From Roridomyces roridus (lineage: Eukaryota > Basidiomycota > Agaricomycetes > Agaricales > Mycenaceae), in the NCBI GenBank assembly GCA_029378245.1, contig JARKIF010000001.1, positions 4,154,001-4,218,000 on the forward strand: a stretch of 64,000 bases of DNA, written 5' to 3'. Of this stretch, positions 52,082-63,829 are shown piece by piece. A program made the position numbers and the translations under genes. Positions within the stretch are counted from its first letter, which is position 1. The number at the start of each line of letters is the position of its first letter. Under the pieces are notes generated by a model, which was not told where the DNA came from, did not search any database, and saw only the letters and a program-made list of their open reading frames with translations.

Positions 52082-53281
52082 ATGCGATTCCGCGCCACGA
52101 TAGAGAATGTGAATACTTTCTTTCGTGAGTTCTCATCTCTACGCCCTTTTCTCTTTCTGAAGCTCATCTTGGACGCCAGGAATCGTCCAGGCCATCGAAA
52201 AACTGCAGAAGAAATGTATCATCAAATTCAGCGAGGAAGTCATGTCCATTATCTGCAACAGCGAGACGAACGACGGTGGCATTCAAGTCTGGTCGTGCGT
52301 CCCTCCACTATCTCTTTCCCGTCCACTAACGCGTCGCCGTCGCGTCAAGTCAAATCAAAGTCGACTCGCTCTTCACATCCTACCGCATCCAATCCAACGC
52401 CGACAACGTAATCACAATGGCACTGGCCTCGGAAGCCCTCCTGGCAGCCCTCAGATCCGCGTCCCAGCCACCCAAAGGGTCCGCGTACGAGACGGAGGAA
52501 ATCATCATGAAGCTCGCCAAGAAGAACGACCATGCCGTGCTCACTTTTGAGATTATCGGCATGTCGAGGCAAGGACGCAAGATGCGCGTGGCTCACGATG
52601 TCAAGATCGAGGTCTTGAAGCCTGCGGATGTCGCGAATCTCAAAGAACCGATGTGCCCCGAGCCTGATGTGCGTGTCCCTTTGTCTTCATTTCGTCAAGT
52701 CCACTCTAATTTACGGATGGGATGCGAATGAAGGTCCACATAATCCTCCCACCACTTCAAAAAATCCGCCCCATCGTCGAACGCCTCCGACCCATGTCAG
52801 ACTTTCTCGCCGTCCGCGCGAACAACAACGGCCGACTGCAGCTCGCCATCCGCACAGACAGCGTCAGCGTCGATACCGAGTGGCGGAATTGTAAGAATAC
52901 GAATCAAGGTGAGTATCGACGCTGTGCCACCACCTCATCAGCCATATCGTCCGTCAGCCCCGTCGGATTCACAAAACCAACGAGACCCCGACGCGGAGGA
53001 GGACACAGAGCGCGATCGCGACCAGCTATTCTCCGTCCTCGTATCGACCAAGAGTTTCTTCAAGTTTCTGAACAGCCACGTCGTTTCTACAACTACCATC
53101 GCTTGTGCGTGCCTCTCACTCCCTTAGCCTCCCCAGTCGAATCTCACTTCGTACTGTTTGCGCACACCACACAGGTATTTGCCAGAACCACTGCATGATC
53201 CTATATGTCTACGTTGGCGATCTGGCGGATGCGGGTGGGGTGTTGACGTTTTATATTCCCGGGCAGTTGCTTGATGATTGA
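52082..53281 (+). CDS. HUS1: Checkpoint clamp subunit Hus1
   Basis: Six exons join in phase: 52082-52124, 52180-52294, 52350-52668, 52734-52908, 52958-53104, 53175-53281, giving 301 residues, the usual Hus1 length. The start MRFRATIENVNTFF, IQAIEKLQKK-like VQAIEKLQKKCIIKF, NADNVITMALASEALLAAL, MKLAKKNDHAVLTFEI, DVHIILPPLQKIRPIVERL, KSFFKFLNSHVVSTTTIA and the C-terminal LTFYIPGQL block are Hus1 hallmarks. Hus1 is a PCNA-like fold protein that forms the Rad9-Rad1-Hus1 (9-1-1) clamp, loaded at damaged DNA in the nucleus to activate the ATR-type checkpoint kinase. A hydrophilic insert (DAEEDTERDRDQ) near residue 215 is extra. No defects seen. Confidence 0.9.
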
Positions 53282-53559
53282 GAGTTGCCGTGGGCGGAGA
53301 TAAGATACCCACTTTTTCTTGACGATGATACCATGTGCTGAAGCCTGAATGTAAGTATGCTTTTCTTGTGCTTTGTGATAAGTGTTTTTTTCGGATGGTG
53401 GTTTGGGGATTTGTCTTTTACGTCTTTTGAGACCGACGGTGAGTGCTCGACGCGCCGCCAATTTCTTGGACTAGGAGGCTACTCGAGTCCTTCTGGGTGT
53501 GCGTCCGAGTTTAACACACCGCTTGACAGGAGCTTTTTATAACCACTCAGTGCGCAGGT

Positions 53560-54540
53560 GGGTGTACATAGTTGGCATGTGTGCATGCAATATACTACCT
53601 GCGTTCCCGGGCTCGATGTGGTTCGATTCCGTTTCGCGGCCATAGGCTACAAATCTAGTGTATTGCGCCCCTCTTTTTTCTCCGTTCCTCGACTCCCAAC
53701 TCTCAACTCTCAGCAGAAGGAGGAGCCTTCAAAATGGATGTACAATCGTACAGCTGGACCTCCCAAAGTTCAAGCGCAATCCGCCGCACCCAGCTCTTCC
53801 GGCGCGACGACAGCCTCGAAGCGGGTCGATTCCCTTTGGAGCAATCAAAAGGTAGTATCTTGAAGGATCTTTTGTTCCAGACCAATATCTACTCTCAACA
53901 CTAGCCCATCCCAGTATATATGGCAAATGACAAACCCCTCCATGTCCTGGTAGCTCTCTCCGGGCAGAGATGCTCCCGTGACCTTGCATCCTCGACTTCA
54001 GTGTGGTTCGACGACAAGATGAGATGGATGGATCGTCCGGATACACCGCTGCCAAAATTAGGCAGCCTCAGAGTGGTTCGATTCCCTCTGCGGCATACGC
54101 CCAGGGCAAGCAGAACTTTTGTTGAATTCCCGAGCCAGTGCGTCCATGAAGTTCAGAACTTCCTGAGCCAGTTGGTATGACTTGCGTTGGCGACCTCGGT
54201 GGTTCCATTCAATGCTCAACGCGGCGGCTAGATATTTTTTCTCGGTTCCTGGACTGTATAGACCCTCAGCAGATCTACTAGACTGGAAGAGGAAGGATGG
54301 AATGTATACCCCTACCCGCGCCTCGGTTCGACTCCCTGGGCGGCCATGAGAAAATGGCAACGGACAATGTATGTTTTTGTTCTCAAGTCAGTACTGTCAA
54401 CAGGCTCTGAACAGAAAACAGTCCCCGACCGTCGACTCTCAACTTCAAAATTGATGGAGTACGCCTTCCAAAACGCGCTGCACCGGAGCTGTGATGGCAG
54501 CCTCAAAGTGGTTTCGACTCCCTTATTTATGTAACGCTTT
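53560..54540 (+). repeat. Left cluster of B-box-containing repeats
   Basis: About five degenerate units carry GGTTCGATTCCC-like cores at 53620, 53823, 54075, 54325 and 54510, often followed by TNTGCGGC. Several units are followed by T runs (for example 54565-54573). Upstream parts share CTCAGCAGA..TAGACT..AAAATG and CAAAACGCGCTGCACC. The core equals the tRNA T-arm/B-box consensus (GGTTCGANTCC). No complete tRNA fold could be made. No other gene is visible between 53300 and 54840. Confidence 0.55.
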
Positions 54541-54850
54541 GCGGCCTGGATGCCGAGCTAGTCAAGCTTTTTTTTTTACTAATCCCGCACTTCAGCACAC
54601 TCTTCTTGAAAGAATGAAAATCAAACTAGTCTCAGGAGAGCTCTTAGCTTCCGTGTTTGTTAATGTAACACGAGCCTCGCCGCCAGAGTCGGCTATTTCC
54701 TACAAAGTCATGTCATGTGTGCTTGAAGTTTGAAGAACAGTCAGTTAGGTTGCAATCGATACTCAATCGATACTGCTAAAAAATCCAAATAAGTACATAC
54801 AGTCATGTACTCCGCTTCAGCAGGTTTCAACGTAAATAAGATTTCCAAGT

Positions 54851-57180
54851 TCAACACAAGCTTCCAAACTGCGGAGTCTCCCAGTTGCGGAAAAAATTCA
54901 ACAGCCCGGAGGCCTTGTTGTCCGACTCCATTTCTGTTTCAGGCAAGTGAGAAGCGAAGGACGTAATGGCCGGGAAATCTAACACACCGGCACTGGGAGC
55001 CACAGGATCTTCTGGAATCGTGGATGAGGCATTCAGTCGAATTTCACCTTTGGTACGATATGAGTCCGGGCTTGCGCCAGAAGACATAGTTGACTCTCAC
55101 CAATGTCTCGAGTGTCTTCACATCCGGTTTGATCCAAAATTTGTGGCTCTTCATCCACTGGGTGAAACTTCAATTGGGAATCCAGAGCTCGGGCGGACAG
55201 GCTCACCGTAGGCAAATGTTTCCTCTTCTTCGCTCCCGAGTTGGCATAACGGATAGCCCAGATGAATGGCAACTTCCTGGCTGTCAGGATCAAACCCCTT
55301 GGCGGAATGCACCTTGCGCAGTGCGTCGTAGACACTGGCGTCCCAGGAATGTAACCAGATCTCCATGTCCACCTTCACTGGAGGAAACCCGTGATTTGCG
55401 GCATCCTTTCCGGTGAACCGAGTATTCCCGGATGGATCGAAGGACCAGAACCAAAGATTTTCAGGCAACGCGAAAGAGTTTTGTGTCCTTGAGAAGTCCT
55501 CTAATGGACACAGGAAGAAATATCGAGGTGATACATCCTGAGCGCAGTGTTCTGCAGTGTTCAACATGTAGAATGTAACTTGCACGGAATCGACAACGGC
55601 TGCTTGCCGTGTTCAACTCTGTGAAAAGCAATAGATTCTGAGTCTCACCGTAGTCCTCGTACTTTGAGACTACACCGAGTCGCTTGAATATATGGTTGGC
55701 CTGGGAGATCCACTGGAAAAACAGTCTTGTCAATCCGCCAAGATAACTTGATACGATCTCCGTGTAGTGCCTCTGATTTGAGACTTGATAGGTTCGATAT
55801 GGTTGTCCCTTCCAGCAGAATATTGACTCACCGCCTCCAGCCATCATCCATAATCTCGCTCACTCCATCGAGATCCTCGAAATCATCAACAATGGCTGCA
55901 GATTCAATCGAGTCAATGTCGGGCAGAAATGCAGCCTCGATGAGTTCATGCATTCGAGCTGTGCCCAAAGGATTGAATAAGATCGCGCCAAGGTGAATAT
56001 CTGCCTGCTGAGCATCCAGTGTAACACACTGATGGTAGGTGAATTCCATGGCGACGATGTAATGGAATGTGGGTATCGACAAGTCTTCGAGAATAGCGGA
56101 CTCCGCAATTGTATTGATTGGTTCATTCCAATCAAAATGTACGCCAGCCTGGTCGGTGTAGAATACCGGTGCCTGAATATTGCTGGGTTCAAGGTCTATA
56201 CATAGTCGGCCGGTTGAGTGACGGATCCAGTGGGTCTCGTTCCGCGAAGGAGACCATGTCCCGAGGTATTCCCGGACATTCTGGTTGCGCATGGCGTCAG
56301 AACACATCACTCAGAGAAGCATATCATTACCCGACGTTCTGAGGTCTTAAAGACACAAATGTATGAGCTGCAAACTCAGAGTATGGTGTTGGAGACAAAC
56401 CCAGAGTGAATACAGATAAACCTGCAGGACAACTGAAGGTCGATGAAGGGCCAAGTAATCACGGTAAGTTATCAAAGCTATTTCAAGAGCTTCGTCAATT
56501 CTGGTACATATATGAACGAAGAAAACATACAATCTTGTGCAATGACGACGTGTTTCCCGCAGAGGTCTGACACGCCGAAGATTTGCATGAGGTTGCGATG
56601 CCTGCAAGGTCGACTGGAGCCTCATTTCGAAAGGTCTCGATACTCACCAGAGGTTCGCATGCTTTGCGATATATTTTCGACACTCCTGTCGTAACGAGTT
56701 GAGAGAACGATGTACCGATTGGTCGACAACGTACCTCTTCCGCATGTTCTCCCTCGTACAAAATCACCGACTTGTCCGATTGCTCTCGAATTTTCGCAGA
56801 GTACATGCGCCGAACGGTGGTACCACCGTGCGGGTGCATGATCCTCGCTCTGCCAGGGTGAATCTCCCGCCGCAGGTCAATTTCCCCTCTGCCAATCCAC
56901 TGAAAATCTGACGCAGGAGTCGTGAAATTGAAGAATTGCAAGCCCGGCATACGCACGTTCCCGAGGACTTTGCACTGTTTGCTGCATGTGGACTTCACTC
57001 GTGAAAGTCCCGCCAACGACGCGCACGTTTCGGCACTGCGGGAAAAAGGCGCCCGCGAATCTGCGTCGGAGCTGTGAGAAGTGCACTGAGGATGGGGAGG
57101 TTGACTCACCCAGCAGATTCGATGTGGTCTTTGATGGATTCCTCCTCATGGCCAGGAGGGGAGCGAGGGTCATTAGCCAT
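54851..57180 (-). CDS. Kinase-derived Agaricomycete family protein
   Basis: Many short exons on the minus strand splice into one frame. Landmarks in order: RNVRVVGGTFTSEVH (about 57040), GRGEIDLRREIHPG, GGTTVRRMYSAKI, VILYEGEHAEEC, HRNLMQIFGVSDLCGKHVV, LITYRDYLALHRPS, THWIRHSTGRLCIDLEPS, EAAFLPDID, SQANHIFKRLGVVSKYEDY, RYFFLCPLEDFSRTQNSF, WSFDPSGNTRF, SWDASVYDALRKVHSAKGFDPDSQEVAIHLGYPL, then a divergent tail ending at TGA 54851-54853. The HRNLMQIFG stretch resembles the alphaC-beta4 part of TKL kinases (RHPNILQLYG), but there is no catalytic HRD or DFG. This is a large mushroom-specific family of unknown role. The first exon and start codon (near 57130-57180) are unsettled. It lies between two B-box repeat clusters. 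Confidence 0.6.
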
Positions 57181-57539
57181 AGCGGGTAGTCGTGGTAGGG
57201 AAAGACGATTAGCTCACGTTCTCGGCCTTTTGACCTGTCCCTTTCCCAGGCTAAGTATAGAGCGGACATTTAAACGGCGAGTCGGTGACACATTCACAGC
57301 TCACCACCGCTTGACCGATACCACAGCTTCGGGTCCGTCAACCTCGTATGCAGTCGCGGCTTCGAACCCTCTTCTGTCTCTCCGCTTTTTCCTTTGTCCG
57401 GACAAAGGAACATTGGCTTCTTTGATATGTGGGCTCGCTGGCTTTTGCCCGCGGTGTGAATGCGGTTTCTTTTGTGATTTGCGGTGGATGTTTTCAACTG
57501 TGACCATATGCAACTGAGACGGTGGTGGGCCCCTCTTTT

Positions 57540-58700
57540 CTCCGTTTCTCGGCTGTCAACTCTTGACGGATGCAGACTTCAAGATGGAGGGTGAGATTAG
57601 TACATGAATACCTGCGTTCCCGGCCTCAATGCGGCTTGATTCCCTTCGCGGTCATGTACAGCGAAAACGCTGGTGCTTTCTTCTTTATCCGGTCCTCGAC
57701 TGTCGACTGCCGACTCTCAGCAGATCTAGACTTCAAAATGAAGAGCCAAACGCCTACGCAAAACGCGCTCCGCCGCACCCAGCCCCTTCGGCGCACCTCA
57801 AAGCGGTTCGATTCCCTTTGTGGCAATGGTCGAGAGTATACGGCTTGAGCATTTTTTGTTCTCAAGTCAATAGATACTCTTAACACCAACCCAGACTCAT
57901 CCCAACATAATATATGGCAACTCAGACGCTCTCCACCCCTATTGGATTCTCAACCTCACTTTGGTTCGATTGATTCCCTTTGCGCCTCCTATACAACCAT
58001 CGTGCCAACTCTTTTTTACCTAGACTACCCAAAAGGATGCATTGTACGGATATGTCGACCGCTTCGCATATTTAAACGCGATTCAATTCCTTGCAACCTC
58101 AAGACGGTAATCGGTTCGATTCCCTCTGCCGCCCTGTGATCATGGCTGGATGTCTCAACCATTTTTTGTTGCCAACCCAGTACGTGGGTGTACCAGACCG
58201 AATGTGGGCTCTCACCTCCCGGGTCCTCCCAAACGCACTGCAACCAGCTCTAAACCAGCTCTGCCTTGGCAGGATGACAAAGCGGTTCGATTCCCTCTGC
58301 GGCCATATTGCAGTTCATCTCAGATGTTTTTCTTTTGTTTTCTCCTATACAACCATCGCTTACCCTAGAATTCTACCACAACAAGATGCATTGTACGGAT
58401 ATGCACACCGCTACGCGTATTGAAACGCCATTGAATTCCGTGCAATCTCAAGGCGGTAACTGGTTCGATTCCCTCTGCCGCCGTGTAATCATGGCCGGAT
58501 GCCTCGACAATTTTTTGTTCCCACACCAGTACGTGTACCAGGCCGAATGTAGGCTCTCAGCAGATCTAGACTCCAAAACGAGGGATAAAGCTTGAAGTAC
58601 ACCTTCCCAAAGGCGCTGCACCCAGCTCTCCCTTGCCGCGATGACACCTGTCTGAAAGCGGTTTAATTCCCTTTGCGGCCATTAACGGGACCGGTCACGT
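57540..58700 (+). repeat. Right cluster of B-box-containing repeats
   Basis: Seven cores lie at 57633, 57805, 57963, 58113, 58284, 58462 and 58660, spaced about 150-200 bp in the last six. Most read GGTTCGATTCCCTCTGCNGCC. T runs (TTTTTTG or similar) follow 40-60 bp later at 57847, 58157, 58320, 58509 and 58710, as in RNA polymerase III terminators. Units share CTCAGCAGATCTAGACT and CACCCAGCTC. The stretch 57280-58980 holds no other supported feature. Confidence 0.6.
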
Positions 58701-58982
58701 CTGGAGAATTTTTGGCTTTCAAGCCAGTATGTATTCTCAGCAGGACTGTTCTGGTTGTACTGGGACCGAGTGTAGACTTCACGGTTTACTGTAACTTCCT
58801 CGTCAACGTCGCCGTTTCGACATCATAGGTAGTTGGTTATAACTTGCGTTGCCGATTCAAGATCAGTCCTCGCGACCCGGATCTGAGGCTTCGGGCAAAG
58901 GTATGTGTATGTACACCAATTGATACACAGAGATGAGTACGTGAGTAGCCTACAGACCCAAAGTCCCGTATATGAGAAATAT

Positions 58983-60267
58983 CTAAAGCGGGACACACGG
59001 ACACTCCTCAAAAATGAACGCCTTGTGCGCATACGAGATCTCGCACATCTGATGTACCTCCTTCTCTATATCGAGAAACATGGCGACTTGCGCCATGCGG
59101 ATTGGGGCATCGCCTACCCGGTGTTGAGTGCTTGCCGTAAACCACCGAAAGAAGAACAACACGCACCCCATCTCGAAAAATAAAACCTCCTCGGCTCACT
59201 GGCGAGCTCCTTCAAAAACTCCTGCATCTCAGGCGTCCTCCACCGTGGTACCTTGACCAAGTCGAAATTCGTCTCGTAGGAAGGAAAGTTCTCCGACCAC
59301 GCGTACTCGGACTCGACACCCGGCCACGTGCGCCCTTCAGGCCACTCCCAGTCGTTGCGCGCGAGTTGAGCCTCGACGGATGGGTGTCGTTTCGCATAGT
59401 TGCTGATGAAGGGCCAGAGACCGTCGGTCACCCAACCCATGTCGGGGGAAACGTGTTGGTAAGCGTAGGATTTGTTGTGGACGTGCATGTATTCGAAGGG
59501 GTCGATGCACGTCGGGGAAAGGACGGACGAGTCGTCGTCGAGGCGGAGGTAGTACGTGAGGTCTTTGATGCGCGGATGGGAGAAGATTTTGTGGGAGTAG
59601 AACGAGCACATCATATGGTAGCCGGTTTGGGTGTCAGGGAATTCGTAGAGAAACTCAAAGGGAAGGGAGACACACCAGGCCATTCCTGTGCCCATATTGG
59701 ATCGTCGTTAGCCCCGGTCGCTGGGATTCCCTCGGGCAGCTCGTGGTCCGTCCTCACAAACTCGAGCCGACGAACCATCCCGTCGATCACCTCCGAGCTC
59801 AGCCCATGTTCTGCCGCTTTGTCGCGCAACATCTCAACAAACAACTCCCGAGAGTCCGAGTCGTCGTATGCCCCCGCGTGAAGGAGGAGTATTGGCCATT
59901 GATGTCGCCACGGGATGTGCTTCTGCATGAGCGACATGGAGTCGAAGATCTGGTGTGGGAGACGGGGACCGGGGAGCACAGATAGAAGGTAGACAATCGC
60001 AGCGGTGTAGCCAGCAGCCCCCGATACGCTGGCACTGATTCCGAATCGGCTGGGACCATGAGGAGGGAGCGTGTATCCGTTTTGATGTGCGAGGAAGATG
60101 ATGACAAGGAAGGCGGCGGTGAAAGCGAGGAAAGCGTAGCGTCGTGGGATGGTCATGGAGGAGGCTGTGGAGGAGGGCGTGGAGGAAGCGCGGGCAGAAT
60201 GCCCTGACCGCATCCTGGGAGCAGTGGACAAAACGCCACGCTGACTGACATGCAGTTCCGGCATCAT
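58983..60267 (-). CDS. GT15 family alpha-1,2-mannosyltransferase-like protein (KRE2/MNT1/KTR type)
   Basis: Three exons: 60267-59676, 59622-59167, 59113-58983 (about 392 residues; ATG 60156 would give a shorter form). A cytoplasmic tail is followed by one hydrophobic anchor (FLAFTAAFLVIIFLAHQNGY, about residues 45-62), a type II Golgi topology. The catalytic part has LLLHAGAYDD, YHMMCSFYSHKIFSHPRIKDL, TYYLRLDDDSSV (DxD-like), DPFEYMHVHNKSYAYQ, GLWPFISNYA and the GT15 end RWGDAPIRMAQVAMFL. Members transfer mannose from GDP-mannose to O- and N-glycans. The last intron (59166-59114) is canonical GTGCGT...TAG. The first (59675-59623) has GTGTGT but appears to end in CG rather than AG: only this 53-base removal keeps the EWP-GYHMM frame. 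It may be a splice mutation. Confidence 0.75.
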
Positions 60268-60458
60268 CGGCAGCCGGACGTGCCGAGATCAAACTGTACC
60301 CTGAATAAAGCCCGGCAATCAGACACCTCTTGCTTTCGCCGTTCATAGTCGATTTATGAAACTCTCCCTCATCGCTCCCTCAGGCCTTGCACACCCCATC
60401 AAGTCCTTCTAGCTCTCAATCAAATTGGAGCGCCACTCTTCACGAAAGCTTGGTTGTT

Positions 60459-60716
60459 TTAGCTCGCCCATTGAATGAACGCTGCCTGGATCCTCGCCGG
60501 CTCGATGACGAACCTATCCGTTTCTTGCAAGACTGTTATGCAGGATGTCTGGCTCTCGTCGATGAGGTGTCTTTGCTCAGGTTGACACGCCTCCCATTCC
60601 ACCGTGTTCGTGGCAACGACTCGGATTTTGCGGAACCGCCCATCAGGTCCGCGGCGTTTTTCGACCATCTTGGGAATGAGTAACCGTTCTGTTTGAAGCC
60701 GAGTTGAGTCATTCAT
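60459..60716 (-). CDS. Small hypothetical protein
   Basis: ATG 60716 opens an 85-codon frame (MNDSTRLQTERLLIPKMVEK) with GPDGRFRKIRVVATNTVEWE in the middle and no low complexity. It starts 62 bp from the divergent gene at 60778. I recognise no family; it may be real or chance. Confidence 0.3.
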   Translation of the reverse strand: MNDSTRLQTERLLIPKMVEKRRGPDGRFRKIRVVATNTVEWEACQPEQRHLIDESQTSCITVLQETDRFVIEPARIQAAFIQWAS

Positions 60717-60777
60717 CACAAAAAATCGGATCCGACTTGTTTAGGGCTGTTTTCTTGTCTCTTGACCCACAACCACC

Positions 60778-62175
60778 ATGTCGCCGCTCAGCATCTCCGT
60801 GTTCAACCCCGCTGCCCAAGCCCAAGCAATCGGTGCGGCCCACACTTCGCAGTTCTGTCTCCCAAAAGTCACGATGACACGAATGTAGCTCTGGCTAGTC
60901 CATCCGAGCCATTCATCTCCCGGTGTTGGGATACCGTCATACCCAAATTTTTTCAGCCCATCCGAGTGGTTCGAATCTGGAGACCAAGAACTTCCTAGCA
61001 GCGGCTCCGACTATTTCGTGCTCGATGCCGACCCGGAGATTTTCGCCACAGGCGCCGCGGTGATGATTCATTATGCCCGTAACACTGAGGTTCTGGTCTG
61101 CGAAGAGAATTCTGCGCTTGCCGGGATGTGCATTGGACTCAGTAAATCAGTCCTTGAGACTGTGAGCGTGCTCTTTCCTCTGTGTGCGATGTAAAACTCG
61201 CCGTGTCCTTAGATTCTTGGTCGCATCGAAACGAAATCGGGATCTCGGACTACCGTGCATTTTAAAACACTTGCGGATGGCACTTCGCACATCGAGTCCA
61301 GCATCGGTCCACTTGATCCCGACCTTCGAGCGTTGGAAACGCCTATCCCAGTACCCACCGTAACCTTGTCCTGCCTGCGACGGGCATACACGCTCCGACA
61401 CAGGCCTAAGGATGTCATCTCCCTGGTGAGAATCTCATCCGAAACGAGCCTCCACGTTTTCAAACGATGGACTCGTGAATCCAATCTCATTCACCAAGTC
61501 GAATTCATGTCCGGTTTACCCGCGGAAGTCGATTTCCTCTTGCGGCCGACGCACATCGTCACCGACGAGTCGAATAATTTCCATGGCTTCCTCACTGCCT
61601 ACCACCCTGCTTCGTCCCTCTCCAAGACCCTGGCATCTCTCCACCCCGAAACCAAGAACCCCATCTTGGCCGCCACCGGCGTCCATCCCAGTACTTCACC
61701 AATTATCTCTCGCAACCCCTCCATCGCCTGGTCCGTTAAACTCGCGTGGGCAACCGATATTGCAGCATCAGTTGCTTGGTTACACTCCCAGGATATCATC
61801 TGGGGAAGCCTAAGGACGGATAATATCATTTTATGCACCGACGGGCACTGCAGAATCACCTCGTACCATCCACACGGACACGCCGAGGTGTGCTGCCCAC
61901 CCGAGGCGGAGCTCCACCTTCCTGGGCGTTGGAGAGCCACGGCTGAAGGAGATGTATTTGCACTCGGGCTTGTTCTTTGGGCTGTTGCGATGGAGGTTGG
62001 AGATTTTGGGCGGGAGAGGAGCTATGTGACGCCGATCTTGCCGTGGAGTGCTAGCGAGGGTGTACCGGGGTGGTTCCAGCGGTTGGCGACTTCCTGCGTT
62101 GAGGACGACTCCAACAATCGTCCATCGGCTCAGTGCGTTTACGAGGAGCTATTGGGTCAAGGCGAAGTGGTGTGA
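60778..62175 (+). CDS. Pseudokinase-like protein
   Basis: Three exons in phase: 60778-60832, 60899-61161, 61213-62175 (426 residues, MSPLSISVFNPAAQ start). The C-terminal 250 residues follow a kinase fold: WSVKLAWATDIAASVAWLHSQDIIWGSLRTDNIIL is the alphaE-catalytic-loop region, where HRD-x-K is replaced by WGSLR while the DNI remains. The DFG position reads TSYHP, and AEGDVFALGLVLWAV plus a final NNRPSAQCVYEELL match the C-lobe. With both catalytic aspartates missing it should be catalytically dead, acting as a scaffold or regulator. The N-terminal half (SDYFVLDADPEIF, LVCEENSALAGMCIGL) is unassigned. Introns are GTGCGG...CTAG and GTGAGC...TTAG. Confidence 0.65.
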
Positions 62176-62463
62176 GCTGGGATACAATTTTGAGGGCGTT
62201 TAGTACTTAGTTGATCTATTCCTTCCTGGAATTCATGCTCATGGAAAACTGCCATAGCTTGAAGCCGTTGGCTCGCACCCGAGAGTCCGTGGGAGCGCTC
62301 GTTCGAGCCGAGGGTCCAAGTTCGTCGATCATCTCTCCTGGTTTTTTCTTTCGCACATCAGTGAACGTGAATAAGATTCTTTCCTGCAATGAGTTCATGG
62401 AAATCACGGAAGAGACAAGGAATGGCAAAACTGGTACACTAATTCCATCTTGCCGCCAAGAAT

Positions 62464-63629
62464 TTACGGACGGAAAGGGTCATGTACAGCACTTCGATAC
62501 TGCACAGACAAGATACCCTGCGCATCGCACAAAGGCATCAGCGCGCACACCAGTTTGATGCCGGCGTCTAGATCCTCGGCACCCACAATGACCGTGCGCA
62601 AACACGGGAAGGCAATCCTATCAGCGAGCATGGAGTCTAACTCCGGCCACTTGCGCTCATCGGCGGATCCATAACTGTAAGCCATAGAATCCAGCAATTC
62701 CACCGTCTGCAGCTTCCGAGCTCCAGCGGCACGGTGGAGACTTGCTACCACAGTCGAAGCGTGGTAAGCTATGTAAGGGATGGGCTTGCGGATGCTGAGG
62801 TGGCGGAGAGTGGGAAGAGATGGTAGGCTGTGTTCTCCTGCAAGGCATTGCGTAAACACACGACCGCGCGAAGTTCTGAGTCATTCGTACCAGTGAAGCC
62901 GTCCTCCACGGTCAAATGTTCCAGTGTAGAGCTGACTCGAGGGTCGCTCAGGTACGCGCCGACATCCTTCCATCCACTCTCGCTGGTACCATGCACGAGC
63001 AGACGCGTTAGAATTGGCAAATACCGCAAGGCAAGCATGGACCTCAACGCTTGAGGTTTGACAACCCGAAGTTCGCACAAACTGGGGGGTAGCCTGAGTT
63101 TACGACGCTGCTTTGCCGTAGTCACTGTATGGTCCACGGGACGCTCTCTCAGGTCCAAGGAGAGACATTCCAAAGAGCCAAAATCGTGGATGAAATCCAC
63201 CATCTGCGTGAGTACGGCGTCGGTGAGACACAAATGAATGCGAGTTGTCGATGGAAAGGGTCCCGCGCGGCCGAGGCGATTGCAGCGCCCTGAAATGGAG
63301 AGGAAGGTCGGAGTTAGGCCGTGCCGGGCCAGGAGACAGATGATGTCCCCGATGGAGAGAACGGGAATGCGGTTGGTTTTGTGCGATAAGTACACCTCGC
63401 GGACGCTAGGAACGATGGTGACGAGGGGGGATTCCAGGATCTGTAGGAATGTTGTGACGGTGTCGAGCTTAACGCTTTGACTGCGGACGAGCTTGATTGA
63501 GGAGAAGCTGTGATATCGACTGCGGTGAACCCATTGTCGACAGACAAGGGAGCAGGCAGTGAGCGTAGGACGCGACTCGGATACCAAGTCGATGACAGAA
63601 TCGACAAGCTCCCCTGGAATTTCCGACAT
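62464..63629 (-). CDS. F-box protein (Agaricomycete type, unrelated to loci A-K)
   Basis: Two exons, 63629-62891 and 62837-62464, give 370 residues from ATG 63629 (MSEIPGELVDSVIDLV). The F-box spans residues about 2-40 (ELVDSVIDLVSES..TLTACSLVCRQWVHRSRYHSF). LRR-like segments follow, such as LECLSLDLRERP and PTLRHLSIRKP. The 53-base intron (GTACGA...TTGCAG) restores the frame between GFTG and EHSLPSLPTLRHLSI. Expected to be an SCF substrate adaptor. Neighbours at 60778 and the right edge are unrelated or similarly F-box-like. Confidence 0.7.
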
Positions 63630-63829
63630 GGTGGTTGTGGTCAAGGAGCGTTTGATCCCATCACCTTGGTATCAGTGGCGATGACACGCCTTCTCTGTCT
63701 CACCACGGCACCATCGCTGCAGACTTGAGGGACCACCGCAAATTCCATCCCGAGGCGGAGCTTGCTCATTTTGCTCTCGTTGCTTGGTACGGTAGCTCGC
63801 ACGGTGCGGTGTCCATGATTTCTCTCCGC

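Noticed and set aside
53620..58671. tRNA genes at the GGTTCGATTCC motifs
   Set aside because: Only the T-arm/B-box-like part is present. No acceptor stem, anticodon arm or properly spaced A-box could be paired upstream.
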